NCBI GenBank assembly: GCA_002363385.1
Contig: DEVL01000003.1
Span: forward strand, 434,505 to 498,504
Length of the DNA stretch: 64,000 nt
Origin: Stenotrophomonas maltophilia
GTDB taxonomy: Bacteria; Pseudomonadota; Gammaproteobacteria; Xanthomonadales; Xanthomonadaceae
Direction: 5' to 3'
Made by a program: the position numbers and the translations under genes. This document shows, one piece after another, positions 17,351 to 25,174 of this stretch (position 1 is the first letter of the stretch; every line of letters begins with the position of its first letter). The notes below the pieces were generated by a model. That model was not told where the DNA came from. It ran no database searches and was given only the letters and a program-made list of their open reading frames with translations.

Positions 17351-19165
17351 ATGGCCGCAATTGAAATCAAGGTTCCCGACATCGGCGATTACAGCGGTGT
17401 CCCGGTGATCGAACTGCTGGTCGCCGTGGGTGACACGGTGAAGAAGGACCAGGGGCTGGTCACGCTGGAATCGGACAAGGCAACGCTGGAAGTGCCGTCC
17501 TCGGCCGCTGGCGTGGTCAAGGAAATCAAGGTCAAGCTCGGCGACAACCTCTCCGAAGGCGACGTCGTGCTGCTGCTGGAGGCCGAAGGCGAGGCTGCCG
17601 CACCGGCTGCGCCGGCCAAGGCCGAAGCGCCCAAGGCCGAGGCCGCCCCGGCCAGCAAGCCGCCGGTGACCCCGTCGCACCGCGCCCCGGCCGAACCGGC
17701 CGCGCCGCAGCCGGCGCTGTCCTCGGGCAAGCCGGCCGACATCGAATGCAAGATGGTGGTGCTGGGCGCAGGCCCGGGCGGGTACACCGCCGCCTTCCGT
17801 TCGGCCGATCTGGGCGTGGATACCGTGCTGATCGAGCGTTACGCCAGCCTCGGCGGCGTCTGCCTCAACGTGGGCTGCATCCCGTCCAAGGCGCTGCTGC
17901 ATGCCGCCGCGGTGATCGACGAAGTCGCCCACGCCGGTGATTTCGGCGTGGAGTTCGGCAAGCCGACCATTACCCTGGACAAGCTGCGCAGCTACAAGGA
18001 AAAGGTGGTCACCCAGCTGACCAAGGGCCTGGCCGGCATGGCCAAGCAGCGCAAGGTGCGCACCGTGCAGGGCCTGGCGAAGTTCGTCTCGGCCAACGAG
18101 CTGGAGATCGTGGGCGACGACGGCAAGACCCAGCTGCTGCGTTTTGAGCAGTGCATCATCGCCGCCGGTTCGCAGGCAGTGAAGCTGCCGAACTTCCCGT
18201 GGGACGACGAGCGCGTCATGGACTCCACCGATGCGCTGGAGCTGGCCGACGTGCCGGGTTCGCTGCTGGTGGTCGGTGGCGGCATCATCGGCCTGGAAAT
18301 GGCGACGGTGTATGCGGCGCTGGGCAGCAAGGTGACCGTGGTCGAGTTCATGGACCAGCTGATGCCGGGCGCCGACAAGGACCTGGTCAAGCCGCTGGCC
18401 GATCGCCTGAAGAAGCAGGGCGTGGAGGTCCACCTGAAGACCAAGGCGACCGACGTCAAGGCCGACAAGGCCGGCATCACCGTGTCCTTCGAAGCCGCGG
18501 TGGAAGGTGAAAAGCCGGGTCTGGACGCCAGCACCTTCGACCGCGTGCTGGTCGCGGTGGGCCGCTCGCCGAACGGCAAGAAGATCGATGCCGAGAAGGC
18601 CGGCGTGCAGGTCACCGACCGGGGCTTCATCCCGGCCGACCGCCAGATGCGCACCAACGTGCCGCACATCTTTGCGATCGGCGACATCGTCGGCAACCCG
18701 ATGCTGGCCCACAAGGCCACGCACGAGGGCAAGCTGGCCGCGGAAGTGGCTTCCGGCGAGAAGAAGGAATGGGTGGCGCGCGTGATTCCGTCGGTGGCCT
18801 ACACCAATCCGGAAATCGCGTGGGTGGGCGTGACCGAAACCGAAGCCAAGGCCAAGGGCCTGAAGGTCGGCGTGGCCAAGTTCCCGTGGGCCGCCAGCGG
18901 CCGCGCGATCGGCATCGGCCGGACCGAGGGCTTCACCAAGCTGATCTTCGACGAAGAAACGCACCGCATCATCGGTGGTGCGATCGTCGGCGTGCATGCC
19001 GGTGACCTGCTGGCCGAGATCGGTCTGGCGATCGAGATGGGCGCGGAGGCCGAAGACATCGGCCACACCATCCACGCCCATCCGACGCTGAGCGAATCGG
19101 TGGCGATGGCGGCGGAAATCTACGACGGCACGATCACCGATCTGTACATGCCGAAGAAGAAGTAA
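17351..19165 (+). CDS. lpdA: Dihydrolipoyl dehydrogenase E3 with N-terminal lipoyl domain
   Basis: A 604-residue flavoprotein that reoxidises dihydrolipoamide of the pyruvate dehydrogenase complex. The N-terminal lipoyl domain (about 1-80, Lys43 in SDKATLEV) is nearly identical to that of the neighbouring E2. An Ala/Pro-rich linker is followed by the FAD domain (VVLGAGPGGYTAAF), redox pair Cys171/Cys176 in GGVCLNVGCIPSK, an NAD domain (VVGGGIIGLEMA) and a dimer interface with His577 and Glu582 in HAHPTLSE. The start at ATG 17351 gives the lipoyl domain; the operon ends at the strong terminator at 19201. Confidence 0.95.
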   Translation: MAAIEIKVPDIGDYSGVPVIELLVAVGDTVKKDQGLVTLESDKATLEVPSSAAGVVKEIKVKLGDNLSEGDVVLLLEAEGEAAAPAAPAKAEAPKAEAAPASKPPVTPSHRAPAEPAAPQPALSSGKPADIECKMVVLGAGPGGYTAAFRSADLGVDTVLIERYASLGGVCLNVGCIPSKALLHAAAVIDEVAHAGDFGVEFGKPTITLDKLRSYKEKVVTQLTKGLAGMAKQRKVRTVQGLAKFVSANELEIVGDDGKTQLLRFEQCIIAAGSQAVKLPNFPWDDERVMDSTDALELADVPGSLLVVGGGIIGLEMATVYAALGSKVTVVEFMDQLMPGADKDLVKPLADRLKKQGVEVHLKTKATDVKADKAGITVSFEAAVEGEKPGLDASTFDRVLVAVGRSPNGKKIDAEKAGVQVTDRGFIPADRQMRTNVPHIFAIGDIVGNPMLAHKATHEGKLAAEVASGEKKEWVARVIPSVAYTNPEIAWVGVTETEAKAKGLKVGVAKFPWAASGRAIGIGRTEGFTKLIFDEETHRIIGGAIVGVHAGDLLAEIGLAIEMGAEAEDIGHTIHAHPTLSESVAMAAEIYDGTITDLYMPKKK

Positions 19166-19200
19166 TCGGCTGCTCAACGCCATTGGTGGTGATTCCGGTG

Positions 19201-19238
19201 CAACAAAAAACCCCGGTGAAAACCGGGGTTTTTTGTTG
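19201..19238. terminator. Strong bidirectional Rho-independent terminator after lpdA
   Basis: The 17 bases at 19201-19217 are the exact complement of 19222-19238 across the loop GAAA. The stem ends in a G/C core and a run of six A on one side and six T on the other. Confidence 0.92.
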
Positions 19239-19277
19239 CTGATCTCCCGGCGGCCACCGGGATTCTGTCAAGGCGGG

Positions 19278-19363
19278 CACGGATACCCTGTGGGGCGAAA
19301 TCAAGGAGGAGGTGACGGCCACAGGCCGTCGCCGGGGGACATTCGCACGACAGGGTATCCGTG
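19278..19363. repeat. Nested inverted repeat of unknown type
   Basis: CACGGATACCCTGT (19278-19291) pairs perfectly with ACAGGGTATCCGTG (19350-19363). Inside it, GACGGCC (19314-19320) pairs with GGCCGTC (19324-19330) with a 3-base loop. The termini are not GTAG. No coding region overlaps it. Confidence 0.7.
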
Positions 19364-19407
19364 GCCGACCCCCAAACAACCCGCAGTTGCTCCCCAAACC
19401 AAAGCGA

Positions 19408-19444
19408 ACAAAAAAACGCGGCCCCGATATTTCGGAGGCCGCGC
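19408..19444 (-). terminator. Rho-independent terminator of the outer-membrane protein gene
   Basis: CGCGGCC (19417-19423) pairs with GGCCGCG (19437-19443). On the minus strand a run of T follows, 27 bases after the stop codon of the gene at 19471-20289. Confidence 0.85.
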
Positions 19445-19470
19445 TTGGAGAGAGAGGTGTTGCGAAGGGC

Positions 19471-20289
19471 TTAGAAGACGAAGCTGACGCCCGCCACCGG
19501 ACCCTTGAACTCCTGCTTCAGACCGATCGTGCCATCGCTGCCGGTCTGATCCACGTCCAGCTTGAACCAGTCGTAGCCGGCGAACACGCCGAAGTTCTTG
19601 GTGAAGCGGTAATCGACGATCGCATTGGCACGGCTCAGATCGCCGTCGTAATCGTCGAAGTTGCCCCACTTGGTGTTCAGGTACTGGCCCTGGAAGGTGA
19701 TCATCCACTTCTCGGACGGGGTGAAGCTCAGACGTGCGCCAACCACCGGGGCGACACCGTCGGCCTTCTCGTCCAGGAACTCGCCCTGGTACAGATCACC
19801 CACATCGGCATACGCCTTGGTGCTGACCTTGGCGTACTCGGCACCCAGCTGCAGGCCCAGGTCGAACTTGTCGGTATCCACCACCGAGTAGTCATACACC
19901 AGGCTGGCCACCTGATACTTCAGCTCACCCTTGATGAAGCTGCCGGCCGGCACATTGGTATCACCGAAGCTCACGCCCTGATCGAGGGTCTCGCGGCGAT
20001 CCTTGTCGTACTTGAAGTAGTTGAACAGCAGGCGCTGACGGTTGCTGATGCGGAACATGCCGTCAATGCGCGGCTCCCATTCCTTGCCACCGAGGCCGAA
20101 ATCTTCGGAGAAGCCAACGTCCTGGCCCGCGATGTTGGTGTTGCCGCGGATCGTGTTGTCCGAATCGATCTGCATCGCACCCAGACGCAGCGCGAAGCGG
20201 TCATCGCCCTCGGCAGCGTGGGACGGGGCGGCGTAGGAGAGTGCGGCCAGAGCGACTGGCACGGCAAGCAGGGAGAGCATCGGGCGCAT
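19471..20289 (-). CDS. Predicted outer-membrane beta-barrel protein
   Basis: A 272-residue secreted barrel. Signal peptide MRPMLSLLAVPVALAALSYA with cleavage near HAAEG. The mature part has repeated amphipathic strands, for example FALRLGAMQIDSD, RLLFNYFKYDK, KYQVASLVYDYSV and a C-terminal GVSFVF ending in Phe. The length suggests about 10-12 strands. AAGGA precedes ATG 20289; the upstream in-frame ATG at 20352 would hide the signal peptide. No specific family recognised. A 10-bp inverted repeat lies 54-83 bases upstream of the start. Confidence 0.8.
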   Translation of the reverse strand: MRPMLSLLAVPVALAALSYAAPSHAAEGDDRFALRLGAMQIDSDNTIRGNTNIAGQDVGFSEDFGLGGKEWEPRIDGMFRISNRQRLLFNYFKYDKDRRETLDQGVSFGDTNVPAGSFIKGELKYQVASLVYDYSVVDTDKFDLGLQLGAEYAKVSTKAYADVGDLYQGEFLDEKADGVAPVVGARLSFTPSEKWMITFQGQYLNTKWGNFDDYDGDLSRANAIVDYRFTKNFGVFAGYDWFKLDVDQTGSDGTIGLKQEFKGPVAGVSFVF

Positions 20290-20342
20290 CGGGGGTCCTT
20301 GCGGTGGTTCTAAGTGATGTGCCGTCACATTGCCCACTGCGA

Positions 20343-20372
20343 CGTCCACCATTCGTGAAGGTATGGTGGACG
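20343..20372. promoter_or_regulatory. Inverted repeat in the promoter region of the outer-membrane protein gene
   Basis: CGTCCACCAT (20343-20352) is the exact complement of ATGGTGGACG (20363-20372) with a 10-base spacer. It lies 54-83 bases upstream of the start codon at 20289, a common distance for an activator or repressor site. The binding protein is unknown. Confidence 0.4.
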
Positions 20373-20492
20373 CTGTGTGTACCGTTCATGCGTACCGGGC
20401 GACCGCAGGTCCGCGCGCTGGCCGTTTGCGGGTCAAATCGCCGTTCATGTCGGGCCCGGCATCGCCAGATCCGTGATCACGCCGCCCGCGGC

Positions 20493-20534
20493 TCAAAAAA
20501 GAGGGTGGCCCCGGAGAGGGCTTCGGGGCCACCC
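20493..20534 (-). terminator. Minus-strand Rho-independent terminator without a matching protein gene
   Basis: GGGTGGCCCCG (20503-20513) pairs with CGGGGCCACCC (20524-20534). On the minus strand the stem is followed by six T. No convincing minus-strand protein gene lies directly upstream of it; the transcript it ends may be a small RNA from the region 20535-20750. Confidence 0.75.
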
Positions 20535-20750
20535 TGTACCAGCCCGCTCGCGGGACGCCGACGAGGATTCAACGGCAGGCTCATGGATCTGACAGTGGTG
20601 GGTGGCCAAAGTTCAACGTGCTGCACTGCCGCATCGAGCCACTCCCGCGCAAACCGATTGGACCGCAGGTGGCACAGGCACGCGAGAGGCCCCAGCGGCG
20701 GGGGTGCATCCGGTATGAACAGGCAGCGGTTGTCTCTCAAATTGTCCCAT
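20535..20750 (-). ncRNA. Candidate small RNA ending at the terminator at 20493
   Basis: About 215 bases between the terminator and the atp promoter carry no credible protein on either strand (a minus frame of 87 codons has poor composition). Because a textbook terminator on the minus strand needs a transcript, a small RNA is a reasonable guess. Its promoter was not identified with confidence, and I could not match it to a known RNA family. Confidence 0.3.
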
Positions 20751-20759
20751 TGCTATAAT
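20730..20759 (+). promoter_or_regulatory. Sigma-70 promoter of the atp operon
   Basis: TTGTCT (20730-20735) and a perfect TATAAT (20754-20759) are 18 bases apart. The expected start is near 20766, leaving a leader of about 60 bases before atpI. Confidence 0.8.
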
Positions 20760-20828
20760 TTGGCGGCTCGACGAGGCGTTTGCTTGCGGCCTCGGCCTTT
20801 CCTACTCACAACCATGCAGGACATTCAC

Positions 20829-21197
20829 GTGCTGAACTCCGTTGACGCGGGTCGGCGACTGATGCTGCGCGCAGCGGTTTACCCGCTGGCTGCAGTGGCT
20901 GTCCTGGCTCTGGCCCTGCTGCTGTGGGGTGGCCCGAAGGCAGCCCTGGGAGCGTTGCTCTCCGGCGTGGCGGTTTCTGCCGCTGGCTGGGTCGCCGCGC
21001 GGATGGCGCTGGGCGGCGGGGTGCAGGCGGCAGGTTCGGCGATGACCCGCCTGATCCTGGCGGTGGTGGCAAAGTGGGTGCTCGTATTCGGCGTCCTGAT
21101 GGTGGGGTTCCTGGTCTTCAAGCTGCCTGCATTGGCGCTGCTGGCCGGTATCGCCGTCGGGTTGATGTTCCAGGTCCTGGCTCTGGCCAGGCGCTGA
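20829..21197 (+). CDS. atpI: ATP synthase protein I
   Basis: A 122-residue membrane protein with four hydrophobic helices (about 16-36, 38-55, 68-90, 95-115), first gene of the atp operon. AtpI assists assembly of the c-ring and is not essential. I prefer GTG 20829 because AGGA stands 7 bases upstream and the product starts VLNSVDAGRRLML; an ATG at 20814 in the same frame would add 5 residues but has no Shine-Dalgarno. The product is poorly conserved in sequence, so the name rests largely on position and topology. Confidence 0.85.
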   Translation: MLNSVDAGRRLMLRAAVYPLAAVAVLALALLLWGGPKAALGALLSGVAVSAAGWVAARMALGGGVQAAGSAMTRLILAVVAKWVLVFGVLMVGFLVFKLPALALLAGIAVGLMFQVLALARR

Positions 21198-21228
21198 TCC
21201 AATTTATTTAACTCAAGGTTCCGGACAC

Positions 21229-22023
21229 ATGGCAGGCGAGGCGCTGACACCCACCTCCTACATCCAACATCACCTGCACAACCTGACGTTCCATATGCAG
21301 GAAGGTGGTTTCTGGGCAATTCACGTCGACACCATTGTGACTTCGGTCCTGATGGGTTTGTTGATGGTGTTTGGCTTCTGGATGGCAACCCGCAAGGCCA
21401 CGGCCGGCGTCCCGGGCAAGTGGCAGGCGTTCGTCGAGATCTGCCTGGAGTTCGTTGACCGCCAGGCCAAGGACACCTACCACGGCACCAGCAAGCTGGT
21501 GACCCCGATCGCGATCACCCTGTTCTTCTGGATCCTCATGATGAATCTCATCAAGATGATCCCGGCCGACTTCATCGCGCTGCCGCTGGAAGCCCTGGGC
21601 GTGCCGTACTGGAAGCCGGTCCCGACCGCCGACGTCAATGCCACCCTGGGCATGTCGATCAGCGTGTTCTTCCTGATGCTGTTCTTCGCGCTGCGTTCCA
21701 AGGGCCTGGGTGGTTTCACCAAGGAATTCCTGACCGCGCCGTTCGGCAAGTGGATGATGCCGTTCAACCTGATCCTCAACATCGTCGAATGGCTGAGCAA
21801 GCCGATTTCGCTGGCGATGCGACTGTTCGGCAACATGTTCGGCGGCGAGATCGTCTTCCTGCTGATCTGGGTGCTGGGCGGTGCTGGTATCGCCGGTGCT
21901 ATTGCAGGCGGTGCATTCGGCCTGGGCTGGATGCTGTTCCACCTGCTGGTGATTCCGCTGCAGGCGTTCATCTTCATGATGTTGTCCATCGTGTACCTGA
22001 GCCTGTCGGAAGACGCTCACTGA
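21229..22023 (+). CDS. atpB: ATP synthase Fo subunit a
   Basis: A 264-residue membrane subunit forming the proton half-channels. The essential Arg is Arg198 in SLAMRLFGNMFGG (Arg210 in E. coli), followed by the Gly-rich helix and FHLLVIPLQAFIFMMLSIVYL at the C-terminus. Five to six transmembrane helices are predicted. It begins 31 bases after atpI. Confidence 0.97.
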   Translation: MAGEALTPTSYIQHHLHNLTFHMQEGGFWAIHVDTIVTSVLMGLLMVFGFWMATRKATAGVPGKWQAFVEICLEFVDRQAKDTYHGTSKLVTPIAITLFFWILMMNLIKMIPADFIALPLEALGVPYWKPVPTADVNATLGMSISVFFLMLFFALRSKGLGGFTKEFLTAPFGKWMMPFNLILNIVEWLSKPISLAMRLFGNMFGGEIVFLLIWVLGGAGIAGAIAGGAFGLGWMLFHLLVIPLQAFIFMMLSIVYLSLSEDAH

Positions 22024-22090
22024 GTTTTCGCTTCACCCTTCATCCGTTTGTTTCTAAACCCTTAGCTATTCAAAGTTCCAGGAGAAAACC

Positions 22091-22393
22091 ATGTACTTCG
22101 CCGTCCTGACCAACCTCGCCCAAGTCCAGAGCTCCACCGTCCTCGCCGTCGGCATCATGATCGGCCTGGCCGCGCTGGGTGCCGGTCTCGGTCTGGCCAT
22201 CATGGCCGGTAAGTTCCTGGAATCGGCTGCCCGTCAGCCGGAACTGATTCCGGTTCTGCAGGTCCGCATGTTCATCACCGCCGGCCTGATCGACGCCGCG
22301 TTCATCATCTCGGTCGCCGTCGGCCTGCTGCTGGCCTTCGCCAACCCGATGATCGGCGAGTTCGTTGCACGCCTGCCGCAGGTTGCTGGTTAA
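22091..22393 (+). CDS. atpE: ATP synthase Fo subunit c
   Basis: A 100-residue hairpin subunit of the rotor ring. Helix 1 has the GAGLGLAIMAG repeat, the polar loop is RQPE (48-51), and the proton-carrying residue is Asp68 in GLIDAAFII. It is about 20 residues longer than E. coli subunit c, mainly because of extra residues at both ends (MYFAVLTNLAQVQ and VARLPQVAG). AGGAG precedes the ATG. Confidence 0.96.
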   Translation: MYFAVLTNLAQVQSSTVLAVGIMIGLAALGAGLGLAIMAGKFLESAARQPELIPVLQVRMFITAGLIDAAFIISVAVGLLLAFANPMIGEFVARLPQVAG

Positions 22394-22410
22394 TCCAGCA
22401 ACAGCGAAAC

Positions 22411-22435
22411 GATCAGGCGCCTTGTGCGCCTGATC
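22411..22435 (+). other. Stem-loop between atpE and atpF
   Basis: GATCAGGCGC (22411-22420) pairs perfectly with GCGCCTGATC (22426-22435) across CTTGT. It follows atpE by 17 bases and has no T-run, so it may stabilise the atpE message, which needs high expression, or cause partial termination. Confidence 0.7.
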
Positions 22436-22504
22436 GCGGATGAAGGATCGGATGCGCCGCCACGGCGGCCCATCCACCCCGTCACCCCCGATTGAGCGAA
22501 CCCC

Positions 22505-22975
22505 ATGGATATCGGTTTTACCCTCGTTGCCCAGGGACTGGCATTTGCCGGTCTGATCTGGATCATCGCGACCAAGATCTGGCCGCCGTTGATGAACGCC
22601 ATCGAAGAGCGTCAGCAGAAGATCGCTGAAGGCCTCGCCGCTGCTGACCGCAGCCAGAAGGATCTGGCCCAGGCGCAGGAAAAGGTCAACGATGCCCTGA
22701 AGGATGCGCGCACCAAGGCCAACGAGATCATCGATCAGGCCCACGCCCGCGCCAACCAGATCGTTGATGCTGCCAAGAACGAAGCCATCGTCGAAGCGAC
22801 CCGCCAGAAAGATCTGGCCTACGCCGAGATCGACGCTGCCGCCAACCGTGCCCGTGAAGATCTGCGCAAGCAGGTGTCCGCGCTGGCCGTGAGCGGTGCC
22901 GAAAAGCTGCTCAAGCGCGAAATCGACGCCAACGCCCACAAGGCGCTGCTCGACGAGCTGGCATCGGAGATCTGA
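22505..22975 (+). CDS. atpF: ATP synthase Fo subunit b
   Basis: A 156-residue stator subunit. One N-terminal membrane helix (about 5-28, FTLVAQGLAFAGLIWIIATK) is followed by a long charged coiled coil (about 32-150) that bridges to F1 and the delta subunit. Length equals that of E. coli (156). It ends 3 bases before atpH. Confidence 0.96.
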   Translation: MDIGFTLVAQGLAFAGLIWIIATKIWPPLMNAIEERQQKIAEGLAAADRSQKDLAQAQEKVNDALKDARTKANEIIDQAHARANQIVDAAKNEAIVEATRQKDLAYAEIDAAANRAREDLRKQVSALAVSGAEKLLKREIDANAHKALLDELASEI

Positions 22976-22978
22976 TCG

Positions 22979-23506
22979 ATGAGCCAGGCCCTCACGCTTG
23001 CACGCCCGTATGCCCGCGCCGCGTTCGCGACCGCGCGCGACGAAGGCACGTTCGCGCCGTGGTCGGACGCGCTTGCGTTCTCCGCCCACGTAGCTGCCGA
23101 CCCGCGCGTGGCGGCCCTGCTGTCGAACCCGGAGCTGGAGCGCGACGCCGCCGTCGCGCTGCTGGTGCCGGAATCGTCCAGCGAGACCTTCGGTCGCTTC
23201 CTGGCCGTGCTGGCCGATGCGCACCGTCTGCCGCTGCTGCCGGAAATCGCCGGCATGTACGACCAGCTGCGCGCTGAAGCCGAACACGTGGTCAAGGCCA
23301 CCGTGACCTCGGCCTCGGAACTGTCCGGCGCCGAACTGGACGCCATCAAGGCCGCGCTGCGCAAGCGCTTCGGCCGCGAGGTGGACGTGACGACCGCGGT
23401 CGATGCGTCGCTGATCGGCGGTGCCGTGATCGACGCCGGCGATGTGGTCATCGATGGCTCGCTCAAGGGCAAGCTGTCGCGCCTGCAGACCGCGCTCGCT
23501 AACTGA
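22979..23506 (+). CDS. atpH: ATP synthase F1 subunit delta
   Basis: A 175-residue F1 stator subunit (E. coli 177) that connects subunit b to alpha. It has the N-terminal ARPYARAAFATAR segment and the C-terminal VDASLIGGAVIDAGDVVIDGS motif of the OSCP/delta family. It directly follows atpF. Confidence 0.95.
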   Translation: MSQALTLARPYARAAFATARDEGTFAPWSDALAFSAHVAADPRVAALLSNPELERDAAVALLVPESSSETFGRFLAVLADAHRLPLLPEIAGMYDQLRAEAEHVVKATVTSASELSGAELDAIKAALRKRFGREVDVTTAVDASLIGGAVIDAGDVVIDGSLKGKLSRLQTALAN

Positions 23507-23550
23507 ATTCATTTAACGTCCGGCGTGACCGCCGGCACTAGGACTTGACG

Positions 23551-25098
23551 ATGGCAACCACGCTCAACCCCTCCGAAATCAGCGAACTGATCAAGAACCG
23601 CATCGAGAAGGTCAAGCTGGCCGCGGAATCGCGCAACGAAGGCACCGTGACCAGCGTGTCCGACGGCATCGTGCGCATCTTCGGTCTGGCCGACGTGATG
23701 CAGGGCGAAATGATCGAACTGCCGAACAACACCTTCGCCCTGGCCCTGAACCTGGAGCGCGACTCGGTCGGCGCCGTGGTCCTGGGTGACTACCAGAACC
23801 TGCGCGAAGGCGACGTGGCCAAGACCACCGGTCGCATCCTGGAAGTGCCGGTGGGTCCGGAAATGCTGGGTCGCGTGGTCAACGCGCTCGGTGAGCCGAT
23901 CGACGGCAAGGGCCCGATCGCGGCCAAGCTGTCCGCTCCGGTGGAGCGTGTAGCCCCGGGCGTGATCTGGCGCAAGTCCGTCGACCAGCCGGTGCAGACC
24001 GGTTACAAGTCGGTCGACTCCATGATCCCGATCGGCCGTGGCCAGCGCGAGCTGGTCATCGGTGACCGCCAGACCGGCAAGACCGCACTGGCCATCGATG
24101 CGGTGATCAACCAGAAGGCAACCGGCATCAAGTGCGTGTACGTCGCGATCGGCCAGAAGGCCTCGACCGTGGCCAACATCGTGCGCAAGCTGGAAGAGAA
24201 CGGCGCCCTGGCGCACACCGTGGTGGTCGCTGCGACCGCATCCGAATCGGCCGCGATGCAGTACATCAGCGCCTACTCGGGCTGCACCATGGGCGAGTAC
24301 TTCATGGACCGCGGCGAAGACGCGCTGATCGTGTACGACGATCTGTCCAAGCAGGCCGTTGCCTACCGCCAGATCTCGTTGCTGCTGAAGCGTCCGCCTG
24401 GCCGTGAAGCCTACCCGGGTGACGTGTTCTACCTGCACTCCCGCCTGCTCGAGCGCGCTGCCCGCGTGTCCGAAGAGTATGTGGAAAAGTTCACCAACGG
24501 CGCCGTCACGGGCAAGACCGGCTCGCTCACCGCGCTGCCGATCATCGAAACCCAGGCCGGTGACGTTTCGGCGTTCGTGCCGACCAACGTGATCTCGATC
24601 ACCGACGGCCAGATCTTCCTGGAAACCGATCTGTTCAACTCCGGCATCCGCCCGGCCGTGAACGCCGGTATCTCGGTGTCGCGCGTCGGTGGTGCGGCCC
24701 AGACCAAGATCATCAAGAAGCTGTCCGGCGGCATCCGTATCTCGCTGGCCCAGTACCGCGAGCTGGCTGCGTTCGCGCAGTTCGCTTCGGATCTGGACGA
24801 AGCCACCCGCAAGCAGCTCGAGCGCGGTCAGCGCGTCACCGAGCTGATGAAGCAGAAGCAGTACGCGCCGATGTCGATCGCCAACCAGGCGCTGACCATC
24901 TACGCCGTCAACGAGGGTTACCTCGACGACGTCCCGGTCAGCAAGCTGCTGGCGCTGGAAGAAGGCCTGCATGCCCACTTCGCCAATACCCAGGGCGAGC
25001 TGATCGAAAAGGTCAACGCCACCGGCGGTTGGGACAACGATATCGAGGCTGCCTTCAAGAAGGGCATCACCGAGTTCAAGACCACCGGCAGCTGGTAA
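23551..25098 (+). CDS. atpA: ATP synthase F1 subunit alpha
   Basis: A 515-residue regulatory nucleotide-binding subunit. Walker A is GDRQTGKT (171-178). The conserved Arg finger region (RVGGAAQTK) and the signature PAVNAGISVSR near residue 370 are present. The true start is ATG 23551 (MATTLNPSE) with AGGA about 8 bases upstream. A GTAG palindrome separates it from atpG. Confidence 0.98.
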   Translation: MATTLNPSEISELIKNRIEKVKLAAESRNEGTVTSVSDGIVRIFGLADVMQGEMIELPNNTFALALNLERDSVGAVVLGDYQNLREGDVAKTTGRILEVPVGPEMLGRVVNALGEPIDGKGPIAAKLSAPVERVAPGVIWRKSVDQPVQTGYKSVDSMIPIGRGQRELVIGDRQTGKTALAIDAVINQKATGIKCVYVAIGQKASTVANIVRKLEENGALAHTVVVAATASESAAMQYISAYSGCTMGEYFMDRGEDALIVYDDLSKQAVAYRQISLLLKRPPGREAYPGDVFYLHSRLLERAARVSEEYVEKFTNGAVTGKTGSLTALPIIETQAGDVSAFVPTNVISITDGQIFLETDLFNSGIRPAVNAGISVSRVGGAAQTKIIKKLSGGIRISLAQYRELAAFAQFASDLDEATRKQLERGQRVTELMKQKQYAPMSIANQALTIYAVNEGYLDDVPVSKLLALEEGLHAHFANTQGELIEKVNATGGWDNDIEAAFKKGITEFKTTGSW

Positions 25099-25105
25099 GC
25101 CGCAT

Positions 25106-25163
25106 GTAGAGCGGGGCTCAGCCCCGCTTCACTGTGACAAAGCGGGGCACCCCTCCGCTCTAC
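25106..25163. repeat. GTAG-type palindromic dimer inside the atp operon
   Basis: The element starts GTAGAGCGGGGCTCAGCCCC and ends in CTAC with the inverted arm CCGCTCTAC. It contains a first hairpin (AGCGGGGCT/AGCCCCGCT) and an opposed second arm. It fills most of the atpA-atpG gap, 8 bases after the atpA stop and 12 bases before atpG. Confidence 0.8.
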
Positions 25164-25174
25164 GGGAATAAGAG

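Noticed and set aside
17165..19183. A minus-strand open frame of 672 codons
   Set aside because: It is opposite lpdA and its composition (His, Arg, Gly, Gln) is that of a shadow frame.
20310..20335. AGTGA...TCACA as a CRP/Clp site before the outer-membrane gene
   Set aside because: The half-sites are 7 bases apart and not 6, so it does not fit the CRP/Clp consensus.
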